Below, piece after piece: positions 1-6,367 of a DNA stretch of 10,924 bases (its first letter is position 1; each line of letters starts with the position of its first letter). The notes under the pieces were generated by a model. It searched no databases, was not told the DNA's origin, and worked only from the letters and a program-made list of their open reading frames with translations. The translations under genes were made by a program, and so were the position numbers. The DNA is taken from positions 1 through 10,924 of the forward strand of contig JAQUGA010000077.1 in the NCBI GenBank assembly GCA_028684405.1. The letters run 5' to 3'. The DNA is from Bacteroidales bacterium (GTDB lineage: Bacteria > Bacteroidota > Bacteroidia > Bacteroidales > WCHB1-69).

Positions 1-2
1 AT

Positions 3-266
3 GACAAAAAAGTAATTGTTTATCCAAATCCGACAAGCGATTTAGTGCATTTCGATTTTGAAGCCGAAGAGTCTATGATTGTTGAGTTTGTGTTAAGTGA
101 TGTTTCTGGGAAGTTGACAGATCGATTTTACACCACTCGCTTGCCGAAAGGTCGAAACTTAATTAGCTTTTCAACACAGCATTTAAACAATGGTCTCTAT
201 TTTGTAAAAATGCTAAATTACGACACAAAAAAAGTTTTGTATACCGAAAAAGTGATAATTCCTTAG
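3..266 (+). CDS. C-terminal end of a T9SS-secreted protein (type A sorting domain), 5' truncated
   Basis: The reading frame is open from the first bases of the window to the TAG at 264-266, so only about the last 87 residues are present and the functional part of the protein lies upstream. The visible part is a typical type IX secretion sorting domain: it begins with the VYPNPTSD signature, followed by a short beta-sandwich with a DVSGK turn, an LPKGRN loop, an LNNGLYFVKM strand and a final KVLYTEKVIIP strand. In this family the domain directs a protein already moved by Sec to the outer-membrane T9SS translocon, where it is usually cleaved off. The GTG at 45 is an internal codon, not a start. 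The gene converges on the adenylate kinase gene with a gap of only four bases. The cargo (enzyme, adhesin or other) cannot be told from this fragment. Confidence 0.9.
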   Translation, partial: DKKVIVYPNPTSDLVHFDFEAEESMIVEFVLSDVSGKLTDRFYTTRLPKGRNLISFSTQHLNNGLYFVKMLNYDTKKVLYTEKVIIP

Positions 267-270
267 TGTT

Positions 271-858
271 TTATTTGTTTATTTCAGCCAAATATTGATC
301 AATTCTGGCAAAAATAGTAGCCGAAACTTCATGGATGGGTGCATTGGTCGAAATGGAAATCAGTTTTCCTTTTGCTAAATAGTATTCAGTAAGTACATGC
401 GTTAGTTCAAAATAGTTACTCATTCGTTTTAAAAAAACTTGATCATTATCGTCGGCTCTTCCTTCAGCAGCCCTTTTAAACATTCGTTGGAACAAAACTT
501 CTTCTGGTGAATGCAAGTAGAAAACCAAATCACATTTTATATGATGTTTCTTTATAAATTTTTCAAATATTTCGGCTTGAGCAAGGGTTCTGGGAACTCC
601 ATCCAAAAGATGTCCTTGGTCATTGCGAAGTGAGTTCACATATTGATAAAGCATTTTTAGAGTAATGCTATCGGGTACCAGATTTCCCTTGTCTATCAGC
701 ATTTTGGCAAGTACGCCAAGTGGGGTTTCTTTGGCTATTTCTTGTCTAAATAGTTCGCCGGTAGAGATGTGCGACAAGCCGTATTTTTCAGAAATTAGCT
801 TCGAGTGTGTTCCTTTGCCACTGCAAGGGGGACCAATCATGATTATATTAAACTCCAT
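271..858 (-). CDS. adk: Adenylate kinase, single-domain, short-LID form
   Basis: 195 residues, the normal length for a short-LID bacterial adenylate kinase (AMP + ATP to 2 ADP, cytoplasm). Visible motifs: P-loop GPPCSGKGT at 9-17, with Cys in place of the usual Gly at position 12; STGELFR at 32-38 with the AMP-site Arg38; DGVPRT at 86-91, where Val replaces the usual Phe; GRADD at 133-137; and the conserved Arg145. The LID is the short non-zinc type. It is the last gene of a minus-strand cluster, nine bases after a two-domain adenylate kinase, and probably shares its transcript from the promoter upstream of hpt. The ATG at 858 opens directly into the first beta strand, so the start is secure. 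The Cys12 and Val88 changes and the partner gene suggest some specialisation, possibly toward another nucleoside monophosphate. That is inference: the key catalytic Lys15 and the arginines are kept. Confidence 0.93.
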   Translation of the reverse strand: MEFNIIMIGPPCSGKGTHSKLISEKYGLSHISTGELFRQEIAKETPLGVLAKMLIDKGNLVPDSITLKMLYQYVNSLRNDQGHLLDGVPRTLAQAEIFEKFIKKHHIKCDLVFYLHSPEEVLFQRMFKRAAEGRADDNDQVFLKRMSNYFELTHVLTEYYLAKGKLISISTNAPIHEVSATIFARIDQYLAEINK

Positions 859-867
859 AAACCTGTT

Positions 868-2037
868 TTATCGTATCTTTTTAAACCACTTTTCAACAAC
901 TCCAGATAGCCTTTCGTAAATTTCTGCTTCACTTCCAATTCCGTCTACCAAAGTGTATTTGTTCAGTTTCTTATAATATTCAACAACTGGTTTTGTTTTT
1001 AGTTCATATTCCTCCATGCGACGTATAATCAGATCTGTTTCCGTATCATAGGTTCTTTTTTTAGTTGTTTTGGCTCTCAACGACAGTCGTTTGAAACATT
1101 CCAGCATGGGAACTTCCAAATTTATTGCTAAACTAACAGAAGATTTTTGTCGCATCAACATGCCGTCCAAAATATATGCTTGAACAATGGTTCTGGGAAA
1201 GCCTTTGAAAATAAAACCGCGGGCATCTGGATGTAATTTTATCTCTTTTTCGAGCATTTGAATAATGATTTCATCAGGAACATTTAGCCCTGTTTGCATG
1301 TATGGCATGACACGCTTTCCAAGATCGCTGTCTTTTTTTACTTCATCTCGAAGAATTTGTCCGGTAGAAATGTAAGCGAGGTTATATTCTTTTGCCAATA
1401 AATGCCCTTGAGAACCTTTTCCACCGCCAGGGCGACCAATTACAACAACATTCAAAAGGGTTTCACGAAGTGTCTTCTCAACTACTGCATTTAAATTATT
1501 AAAAACCTCTTCTACGCTTCCTACACCATTAATTCCATAATATTTGCCTTTTTCGCGATAGAAATCAGCTACAGGCAGCGTTTTTTCTTCGTACTCTTTA
1601 AGGCGGTACATTATCACATCGTGCGTATCGTCTTTTCTTCCCGCCTCGTTTGAGCGTTTGATTAAGCGATCGTATAAAACTTCTTTCGGAGCTTCCAAAC
1701 TGAGCATACATGTAAGTGCAGTATTCAAACGCAACAAAAGACCATCCAAAATATAAGCTTGTACCACTGTTCTTGGAAATCCGTCAAACAGAAAACCGTT
1801 GGCATTGGGGTTCATCTTAATTTTATCTTCAATAATTTGAACGATGATATCGTCGGATACCAATTCACCGCGAGCAATAATGCTTCGGGCGGACAAACCA
1901 ATTTCTGTCTCTTCGGCAATTTCCTGACGGAGCATTTCACCCGTTGACAAATGAATTAGATTATAACGCTTTGCCAATAATTCTGATTGTGTCCCTTTGC
2001 CTGCACCGGGCGCACCAAATAATGCAATGTTTAGCAT
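868..2037 (-). CDS. Double-domain adenylate kinase (two Adk domains in one chain)
   Basis: 389 residues, about twice the usual length, made of two complete adenylate kinase folds. Domain 1 (1 to about 192) is canonical: P-loop GAPGAGKGT at 8-16, STGEMLR with Arg37, DGFPRT at 85-90 and GRKDD at 133-137. Domain 2 (about 194-389) keeps a P-loop (GRPGGGKGS, 201-209) and STGQILR with Arg230, but KGFPRT at 278-283 has Lys in place of the conserved Asp, and the GRxDD motif reads KRTYD (327-331). Both domains share FPRTxVQAYILDGxLxR, which differs from the QAE form in the neighbouring single-domain enzyme, so the two halves look like an internal duplication. The gene lies 12 bases after hpt and nine before the single-domain adk. 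Domain 1 is probably active. Domain 2 may be altered in metal or phosphate handling, serve a regulatory role, or prefer another substrate. There is no sign of a frameshift or of an internal stop. Confidence 0.92.
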   Translation of the reverse strand: MLNIALFGAPGAGKGTQSELLAKRYNLIHLSTGEMLRQEIAEETEIGLSARSIIARGELVSDDIIVQIIEDKIKMNPNANGFLFDGFPRTVVQAYILDGLLLRLNTALTCMLSLEAPKEVLYDRLIKRSNEAGRKDDTHDVIMYRLKEYEEKTLPVADFYREKGKYYGINGVGSVEEVFNNLNAVVEKTLRETLLNVVVIGRPGGGKGSQGHLLAKEYNLAYISTGQILRDEVKKDSDLGKRVMPYMQTGLNVPDEIIIQMLEKEIKLHPDARGFIFKGFPRTIVQAYILDGMLMRQKSSVSLAINLEVPMLECFKRLSLRAKTTKKRTYDTETDLIIRRMEEYELKTKPVVEYYKKLNKYTLVDGIGSEAEIYERLSGVVEKWFKKIR

Positions 2038-2049
2038 GAAATATGTTTT

Positions 2050-2586
2050 TTATTCGATTACTTGATAAATGTTTTTGTAGTTTCTGCCCAATTCATCATA
2101 GTCAAGGCCGTAGCCAACAATAAATTTATTGGGAATGCGAAGTGCCACATAATCAATTTGATGGGTTTTGCTATACGCTTCTTCTTTGTACGTCATAGTG
2201 GCGATTTTTATCGATGCTGGTTGCTCTGGGAGGAGAAGATTAATTAAAGCATCAATGGTGTTCCCAGTATCAACAATGTCTTCAACAATGATAATATCTC
2301 TATTTTTTATTTCAGATTTGAGTCCAATCAAGGTTTTTATCTCATCTTGTCGAATCATCCCTTCGTAGGAAGAAATTTTAATGCAACTTACTTCACAATC
2401 AATTGTTAAGTTTTTTAATAAATCGCTTGCAAAAATAATCGCACCATTTAAAACCACCAAAAAAATGGGCGTTTTGTCATGATAATCCACATTTATTTTT
2501 TGGGCTACTTCTCTAACAGCTTTTTCTATTACCTCGGCAGATATGTATTTGACAAATCGTTTGTCCTTGATCGTAATTTCATCCAT
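2050..2586 (-). CDS. hpt: Hypoxanthine (guanine) phosphoribosyltransferase
   Basis: 178 residues, the usual size for a bacterial type I phosphoribosyltransferase of the hypoxanthine class. It joins hypoxanthine, and probably guanine, to PRPP to give IMP or GMP in cytoplasmic purine salvage. The PRPP-binding signature is clear at 98-110 (IIIVEDIVDTGNT), with the acidic pair Glu102-Asp103. The flexible-loop motif SSYEG is at 72-76, and the base-binding end GYGLDYDELGRN (158-169) has Asp162 in the expected place. It is the first gene of the hpt-adk-adk cluster on the minus strand. A matching promoter lies only 18 bases upstream of the ATG, so the leader must be very short. hpt next to adk is a familiar pairing in this phylum and fits purine salvage feeding adenylate balance. 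Confidence 0.96.
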   Translation of the reverse strand: MDEITIKDKRFVKYISAEVIEKAVREVAQKINVDYHDKTPIFLVVLNGAIIFASDLLKNLTIDCEVSCIKISSYEGMIRQDEIKTLIGLKSEIKNRDIIIVEDIVDTGNTIDALINLLLPEQPASIKIATMTYKEEAYSKTHQIDYVALRIPNKFIVGYGLDYDELGRNYKNIYQVIE

Positions 2587-2603
2587 TGTTTTAAAATTTG
2601 AAG

Positions 2604-2637
2604 CAAAACTACAATATTTAGCTGAATTTACAACAAA
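2604..2637 (-). promoter_or_regulatory. Bacteroidota-type promoter of the hpt-adk-adk operon
   Basis: Read on the minus strand, TTTGTTG (2637-2631) is followed by 19 bases and then TAGTTTTG (2611-2604). This matches the Bacteroidota consensus of a TTG/TTTG box near -33 and TAnnTTTG near -7. The inferred transcription start is about ten bases before the hpt ATG. No other promoter match is seen between the three genes, in line with one transcript. Confidence 0.7.
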
Positions 2638-2760
2638 TACTATTGATATAAAAGGATTTTTAGTTTGCTAAACTTGGATTGATCATTTTTTGAATTAAAA
2701 AGAGTTTAACTCACAAACGATGCAATTATTCTTAAACAGAATAAATATCATGAAATTTCT

Positions 2761-2835
2761 CATTCTGTTCCATTTCATTCGGAATGATAACATTCTGAGC
2801 AAAGCTTGGAATCTCATATCATTCGCAATTAATCA
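2761..2835. repeat. Decayed intergenic repeat (TCATTC/GAATGA palindrome with CATTCTGAGC motif)
   Basis: A near-perfect palindrome, TCATTC-G-GAATGA, occupies 2775-2787 and is followed at 2791-2816 by CATTCTGAGC, then AAAGCTTGGAATCTC. From memory this resembles a family of short intergenic repeats found in many Bacteroidota genomes, in which TCATTCTGAGC is followed by a GAAGAATCTC-like end. Here it is single and imperfect, so assignment to a family is by resemblance only, and the boundaries are approximate. Confidence 0.4.
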
Positions 2836-2948
2836 AACCTTGTATGGTTTTAACGTGGTTCGCAACAGTAGAAAACAGTGAGATTTCTGGCTCACAAGCC
2901 CAAAGCTTTCTATTATCCTTGCTATTTCTTTAAACTCAAAAGAATTCG

Positions 2949-2956
2949 TACTTTTG
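2949..2956 (+). promoter_or_regulatory. Probable -7 promoter box for the M16 peptidase-methyltransferase-trmD operon
   Basis: TACTTTTG fits TAnnTTTG exactly and lies 24 bases before the ATG at 2980. A matching -33 box at the ideal distance is weak (TTTCTT near 2925-2930). A TTG at 2919-2921 is eight bases too far. The -7 box is therefore the main support. Confidence 0.5.
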
Positions 2957-2979
2957 CAGACTTAAATATATAAAAATTG

Positions 2980-4212
2980 ATGAAGGATAAGTACTTATAT
3001 CATACTCTTTCTAACGGAATTAGAATTGTTCACAAACAAGTGCCTGGTCAGGTTTCGCATATGTGCTTGGCGGTTAAATCGGGTTCGCGTGACGAATTGC
3101 CCCACGAATGGGGAGTTGCCCATTTTATAGAACATATGATTTTTAAAGGAACCAAAAAACGCAAACCTTTTCATGTTCTTGCACGAATGGAAAACGTTGG
3201 AGGTGAGCTCAATGCGTTTACGGCCAAAGAAGAGACTATTTTTTATGCTTCATTTCTAAAACCTTATTACCACCGAAGTGCCGAACTGCTTTCGGATATT
3301 ATCTTCAACTCTGTTTTTGCTCAAAAAGATATTGATGTTGAAAAAGATGTGGTAATAGAAGAGATTAAATCCTACAAAGACAATCCCGCAGAGCTCAGTT
3401 TTGATATGTTTGAAGATTTAATTTTTGAAAATCATCCCCTCGGAAGAAATATTTTAGGCTCTGTGAGTTCTATTAGAACGATGAAACGAAAAGATATTTT
3501 GAGTTTTATAAATCGAACCTATACCTGCGATCAAATGGTGATTGCTTCGGTGGGCAATATCTCTTTTGTAAAATTGATTAAAATTTTAGAGGAGTATTTT
3601 GGCCATATACCAAGTTCTAAACGGACGTATGAAAATTCAGTTTTTAAAGAAAATAGTCCTGAAAATCTGTTTGTTAAAACAAATTCGCATCAATCAAATA
3701 GCATTTATGGTCGACTTTCATATGATATGCACAACGACAAAAAGAATGTCTTTAGCTTGATTAATAATTTGCTGGGTGGACCGGGCATGAATACTCGTTT
3801 AAATATTTCCATTCGAGAGAAAAATGGCTATGCATATGCCGTGGAATCAAGTTTTCAGCCTTTGTCGGATACGGGCTTTTTCTCGGTCTATTTTGCTACC
3901 GATAAAAATCATGTAGATAAAACTATTTCATTGATTCAGAATGAGTTTCATAAGTTGAAAACCGAAAAATTGGGAACGCTTCAATTGAGTCGTGCCAAAA
4001 AACAATTTATTGGTCAGTTAGCATTGAGTGGTGAATCCAATTTGAACGAGATGGTTTCGATGGCCAAAAGTATGTTGTTTTTCAATCAAATTGATTCCAT
4101 GGCGGATGTGTATAAAAGAATTGAGAGCATTTCGGCTTCCGATATTTTGGAAATATCCAATGATATGCTGAATCCAGAAGCGTTTAGTTTAATTACAATA
4201 GGACGAAAATGA
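2980..4212 (+). CDS. M16 family zinc metallopeptidase (processing-protease type)
   Basis: 410 residues from the ATG at 2980; a TTG three bases earlier is a less likely start. The inverted zinc motif HFIEH lies at 48-52, and the third ligand Glu lies about 75 residues later in VVIEEIK (Glu127 or Glu128). The C-terminal M16 domain carries the substrate-binding IREKNGYAYAVES segment with its conserved Arg and Tyr. The length fits single-unit M16B peptidases of the PqqL/YmxG/mitochondrial-processing type, which degrade or trim short peptides inside a closing chamber. No signal peptide is visible, so it is probably cytoplasmic. The stop overlaps the start of the methyltransferase gene (ATGA), showing translational coupling. 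The natural substrate is unknown. Confidence 0.95.
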   Translation: MKDKYLYHTLSNGIRIVHKQVPGQVSHMCLAVKSGSRDELPHEWGVAHFIEHMIFKGTKKRKPFHVLARMENVGGELNAFTAKEETIFYASFLKPYYHRSAELLSDIIFNSVFAQKDIDVEKDVVIEEIKSYKDNPAELSFDMFEDLIFENHPLGRNILGSVSSIRTMKRKDILSFINRTYTCDQMVIASVGNISFVKLIKILEEYFGHIPSSKRTYENSVFKENSPENLFVKTNSHQSNSIYGRLSYDMHNDKKNVFSLINNLLGGPGMNTRLNISIREKNGYAYAVESSFQPLSDTGFFSVYFATDKNHVDKTISLIQNEFHKLKTEKLGTLQLSRAKKQFIGQLALSGESNLNEMVSMAKSMLFFNQIDSMADVYKRIESISASDILEISNDMLNPEAFSLITIGRK

Positions 4213-4865
4213 GATACGAAGATAGCTGTGTAAATGAGGCTTTCAACGAGTACGCCGATGCTCACAGCAGCGACGAACCTTTGATTTTGAAAGAGTTATT
4301 TCGCGAAACCCACTTAAAAATGCTCAATCCCAGAATGATTTCGGGAAAACAACAAAGTCATCTTTTACGCTTTATTTGTCGCATGAAAAAACCTCAAAGA
4401 GTTCTGGAAATTGGCACATTTAGCGGATATTCTGCCATTTCAATGGCGATGGAATTGCCCGAAAACGGAATTTTATATACCATTGAAATCAATGAAGAAC
4501 ATCAAGAAATTATTGAAAAATACATCCACAAAGCAAAACTCGAAAGCAAAATTAATTTGATTATTGGAGATGCATTAAACGTAATTCCAAGTTTAAATGA
4601 AAAATGGGATTTGGTTTTTATCGATGGAGATAAGTCGGAATACGGTCGCTATTACGATTTGATTATTGACGCTCTAAATCCCGGTGGAATTATTCTGGTG
4701 GATAATGTTTTATGGAGTGGTAAGGTGCTGATTCCCAATGATGTTTTGCATGATGAACCCACTCGCTTGATCGATGCTTTTAACAAACGTATTGCACAGG
4801 ATGATAGAGTAGAAGTGATGTTGTTGCCCTTAAGAGACGGGATTTTATTAATTCAGAAAAAGTAA
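4209..4865 (+). CDS. Class I SAM-dependent O-methyltransferase (caffeoyl-CoA/catechol OMT-like)
   Basis: 218 residues, standard for the bacterial O-methyltransferase family 3. The SAM-binding motif I is VLEIGTFSGYS (65-75), the acidic ribose-binding residue is in YTIEIN (90-95), and the metal-binding set is Asp139 in FIDGDKSEY plus Asp165-Asn166 in LVDNVLW. These residues chelate a divalent metal and a catechol-like acceptor in the characterised relatives. Bacterial members of this family also include TrmR, which methylates hydroxyuridine at tRNA position 34. That makes the neighbouring trmD suggestive, but this is inference. The ATG overlaps the M16 stop, and trmD follows after six bases, so the three genes form one operon. 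Confidence 0.92.
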   Translation: MRYEDSCVNEAFNEYADAHSSDEPLILKELFRETHLKMLNPRMISGKQQSHLLRFICRMKKPQRVLEIGTFSGYSAISMAMELPENGILYTIEINEEHQEIIEKYIHKAKLESKINLIIGDALNVIPSLNEKWDLVFIDGDKSEYGRYYDLIIDALNPGGIILVDNVLWSGKVLIPNDVLHDEPTRLIDAFNKRIAQDDRVEVMLLPLRDGILLIQKK

Positions 4866-4871
4866 AAAAAG

Positions 4872-5543
4872 ATGAGAATAGATATTTTGACCCTATTTCC
4901 AGAAATGTTTGATGGACCTTTTCAGCATTCTATAATAAAACGGGCTGTTCAAAAGAATTTGACGGAAATTTTTATTCATAACATTCGCGATTTTTCTGAA
5001 AACAAACATCGAAAAGTAGATGATTATCCCTATGGTGGCGAGCCAGGAATGGTGATGATGATTGAGCCGATATATAAATGCATCTCATTTTTGAAAACAG
5101 AAAGAGATTATGATGAAGTTATTTTCATGACTCCTGATGGAGAACTTTTCGATCAACAAATTGCCAATAGATTGTCTATGCTCGGAAATATTATTTTGTT
5201 ATGTGGCCACTACAAAGGTATTGATGAGCGAATCAGAGAGCATTTGGTGACGCGTGAAATTTCAATTGGAAACTTTGTTCTCTCTGGAGGCGAGCTGCCT
5301 GCAATGGTCGTAGTGGATGCATTGGTAAGATTGTTGCCCGGAGTTTTAAACGACGAAACATCAGCCTTGTCGGATTCTTTTCAAAATGGTTTGCTTTCCC
5401 CGCCGGTTTATACTCGTCCTGCCAATTTTAATGGTTGGGAAGTGCCCGAAGTTTTGTTATCGGGAAATGATAAATTGATTGATCAATGGAAAGATAAAAA
5501 AGCAATGGAAAGAACCAAAAAAAGACGACCAGACCTTATTTAG
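4872..5543 (+). CDS. trmD: tRNA (guanine37-N1)-methyltransferase TrmD
   Basis: 223 residues, near the lower end of the normal TrmD range. It methylates N1 of G37 next to the anticodon in tRNAs read by CNN codons (Leu, Pro, Arg), which prevents +1 frameshifting. The SPOUT trefoil-knot SAM site is clear: MTPDGELF (86-93), CGHYKGIDERI (111-121) and SIGNFVLSGGELPAM (131-145). The catalytic Asp is Asp168 in SDSF, and Arg153 in RLLPGVL matches the conserved Arg. The C-terminal tRNA-binding domain has PPVYTRPANFNGWEVPEVLLSGN. It lies six bases after the O-methyltransferase gene. Unlike the usual rpsP-rimM-trmD-rplS order of many bacteria, here it sits with the M16 peptidase and methyltransferase genes. 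A hairpin spans its stop codon. Confidence 0.98.
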   Translation: MRIDILTLFPEMFDGPFQHSIIKRAVQKNLTEIFIHNIRDFSENKHRKVDDYPYGGEPGMVMMIEPIYKCISFLKTERDYDEVIFMTPDGELFDQQIANRLSMLGNIILLCGHYKGIDERIREHLVTREISIGNFVLSGGELPAMVVVDALVRLLPGVLNDETSALSDSFQNGLLSPPVYTRPANFNGWEVPEVLLSGNDKLIDQWKDKKAMERTKKRRPDLI

Positions 5544-5558
5544 AGCCGTTCTGGTCGT
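5525..5558 (+). terminator. Hairpin across the trmD stop codon, possible terminator
   Basis: ACGACCAGA (5525-5533) and TCTGGTCGT (5550-5558) form a perfect 9-bp stem around a 16-base loop that contains the trmD stop codon. There is no U-tract directly after it, so it is not a classic intrinsic terminator. It could end or stabilise transcripts between the convergent trmD and glycosyltransferase genes. Confidence 0.35.
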
Positions 5559-5582
5559 TGAGCGTGGTCGAAACGCCGAAAC
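5549..5582. repeat. Fragment of a TGAGCG-GTCGAAA intergenic repeat family
   Basis: The segment GTCGTTGAGCGTGGTCGAAA (5554-5573) resembles the TTGAGCGTAGTCGAAA-type repeats scattered between genes in many Bacteroidota genomes. It is followed by a small tandem duplication, CGAAACGC then CGAAACGA (5569-5584). Only one copy is in the window, so the assignment rests on resemblance. Confidence 0.4.
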
Positions 5583-5626
5583 GATTGATTGTCAGTAGTT
5601 TATCGAGTTTTTACTCCCTAGAATTA

Positions 5627-6367
5627 CTATTTATAAAGTTCATTTCGAAAAATCCTTTTTTTATGCAGAAAATGCTTTATGGATGTTGACAAAACCCCCA
5701 ATCCATATTTCACACTTCTGCTAAAATTGATGGATGAGGCTTCTGGAAAATATTTGGTGGGGCAACTAATTTCAGCTATTTTATAATTTCTCATCACAAT
5801 TTGCGAAAGCACTTCATTGTCAAAAACAAAATCATCGGAATTGTTTTCAAAATTGATGGATTTTAAAACTTCTGCATTGTAAGCTCTATATCCAGTGTGA
5901 TATTCGGATAATTTTTGACTGATTAAAACATTTTGGACAAAAGTCAAGAACCTGTTAGACAGATACTTATAATATGGCATTCCGCCAATCAAAGCGCCTT
6001 TTCCTAGGATTCGGGATGCTAAAACTACTTCGTAAAGTTCCGTGTTGAGAAGTTCGACCATGGCTGGGATAAGCAGTGGAGTGTATTGATAATCAGGGTG
6101 AAGCATTATGACAATGTCGGCATCCAATTCAAGTGCTTTTTGATAACAGCTTTTTTGATTTGCGCCGTAGCCTCTGTTTCTGTCGTGAATCAAAATATGC
6201 TTTATTCCTAATTTTCGGGCTACTTCAACCGTATTGTCGGTGCTGGCATCGTCTACCAAAATAACTTCATCCACCAATGAATGAGGAATTTCATGGTAGG
6301 TGTTTTCCAAAGTTTTTCCCGCATTAAAAGCCGGCATCACTACAACGATTCTTTTGTTATTTAGCAT
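5627..6367 (-). CDS. Family 2 glycosyltransferase (dolichyl-phosphate-mannose-synthase-like, GT-A fold)
   Basis: 246 residues. The N-terminus shows the GT2 nucleotide-sugar fold: VVVMPAFNAGKTL (8-20), VDEVILVDDASTDNT (32-46) with the UDP/GDP-contacting Asp pair at 39-40, and NRGYGANQKSCYQKAL (64-79). The metal-binding DxD position reads LHPDYQYTP (89-97), a form often seen in the DPM1-like subgroup. EYHTGYRAYNAEVL (155-168) matches the acceptor-side motif. There are no C-terminal membrane helices, so it is probably a soluble or peripheral enzyme that moves a sugar to a lipid carrier or glycan. The acceptor is not evident. Its ATG lies 11 bases inside the end of recQ on the same strand, so it is translated from the recQ message. 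Confidence 0.9.
   Translation of the reverse strand: MLNNKRIVVVMPAFNAGKTLENTYHEIPHSLVDEVILVDDASTDNTVEVARKLGIKHILIHDRNRGYGANQKSCYQKALELDADIVIMLHPDYQYTPLLIPAMVELLNTELYEVVLASRILGKGALIGGMPYYKYLSNRFLTFVQNVLISQKLSEYHTGYRAYNAEVLKSINFENNSDDFVFDNEVLSQIVMRNYKIAEISCPTKYFPEASSINFSRSVKYGLGVLSTSIKHFLHKKRIFRNELYK

Larger units (their letters stand above)
2587..2976. other. Non-coding divergent region between hpt and the M16 peptidase gene
   Basis: This 390-base stretch holds no convincing coding frame. The left end carries the hpt promoter and the right end a TAnnTTTG box for the M16 operon. The middle contains a decayed interspersed-repeat-like sequence around 2757-2835. No tRNA, riboswitch or strong terminator was recognised here. 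Confidence 0.6.

Noticed and set aside
2587..2976. Riboswitch or attenuator upstream of the hpt or M16 genes
   Set aside because: The hpt leader is only about ten bases long, and no purine-riboswitch core or terminator-antiterminator pair could be seen on either side.
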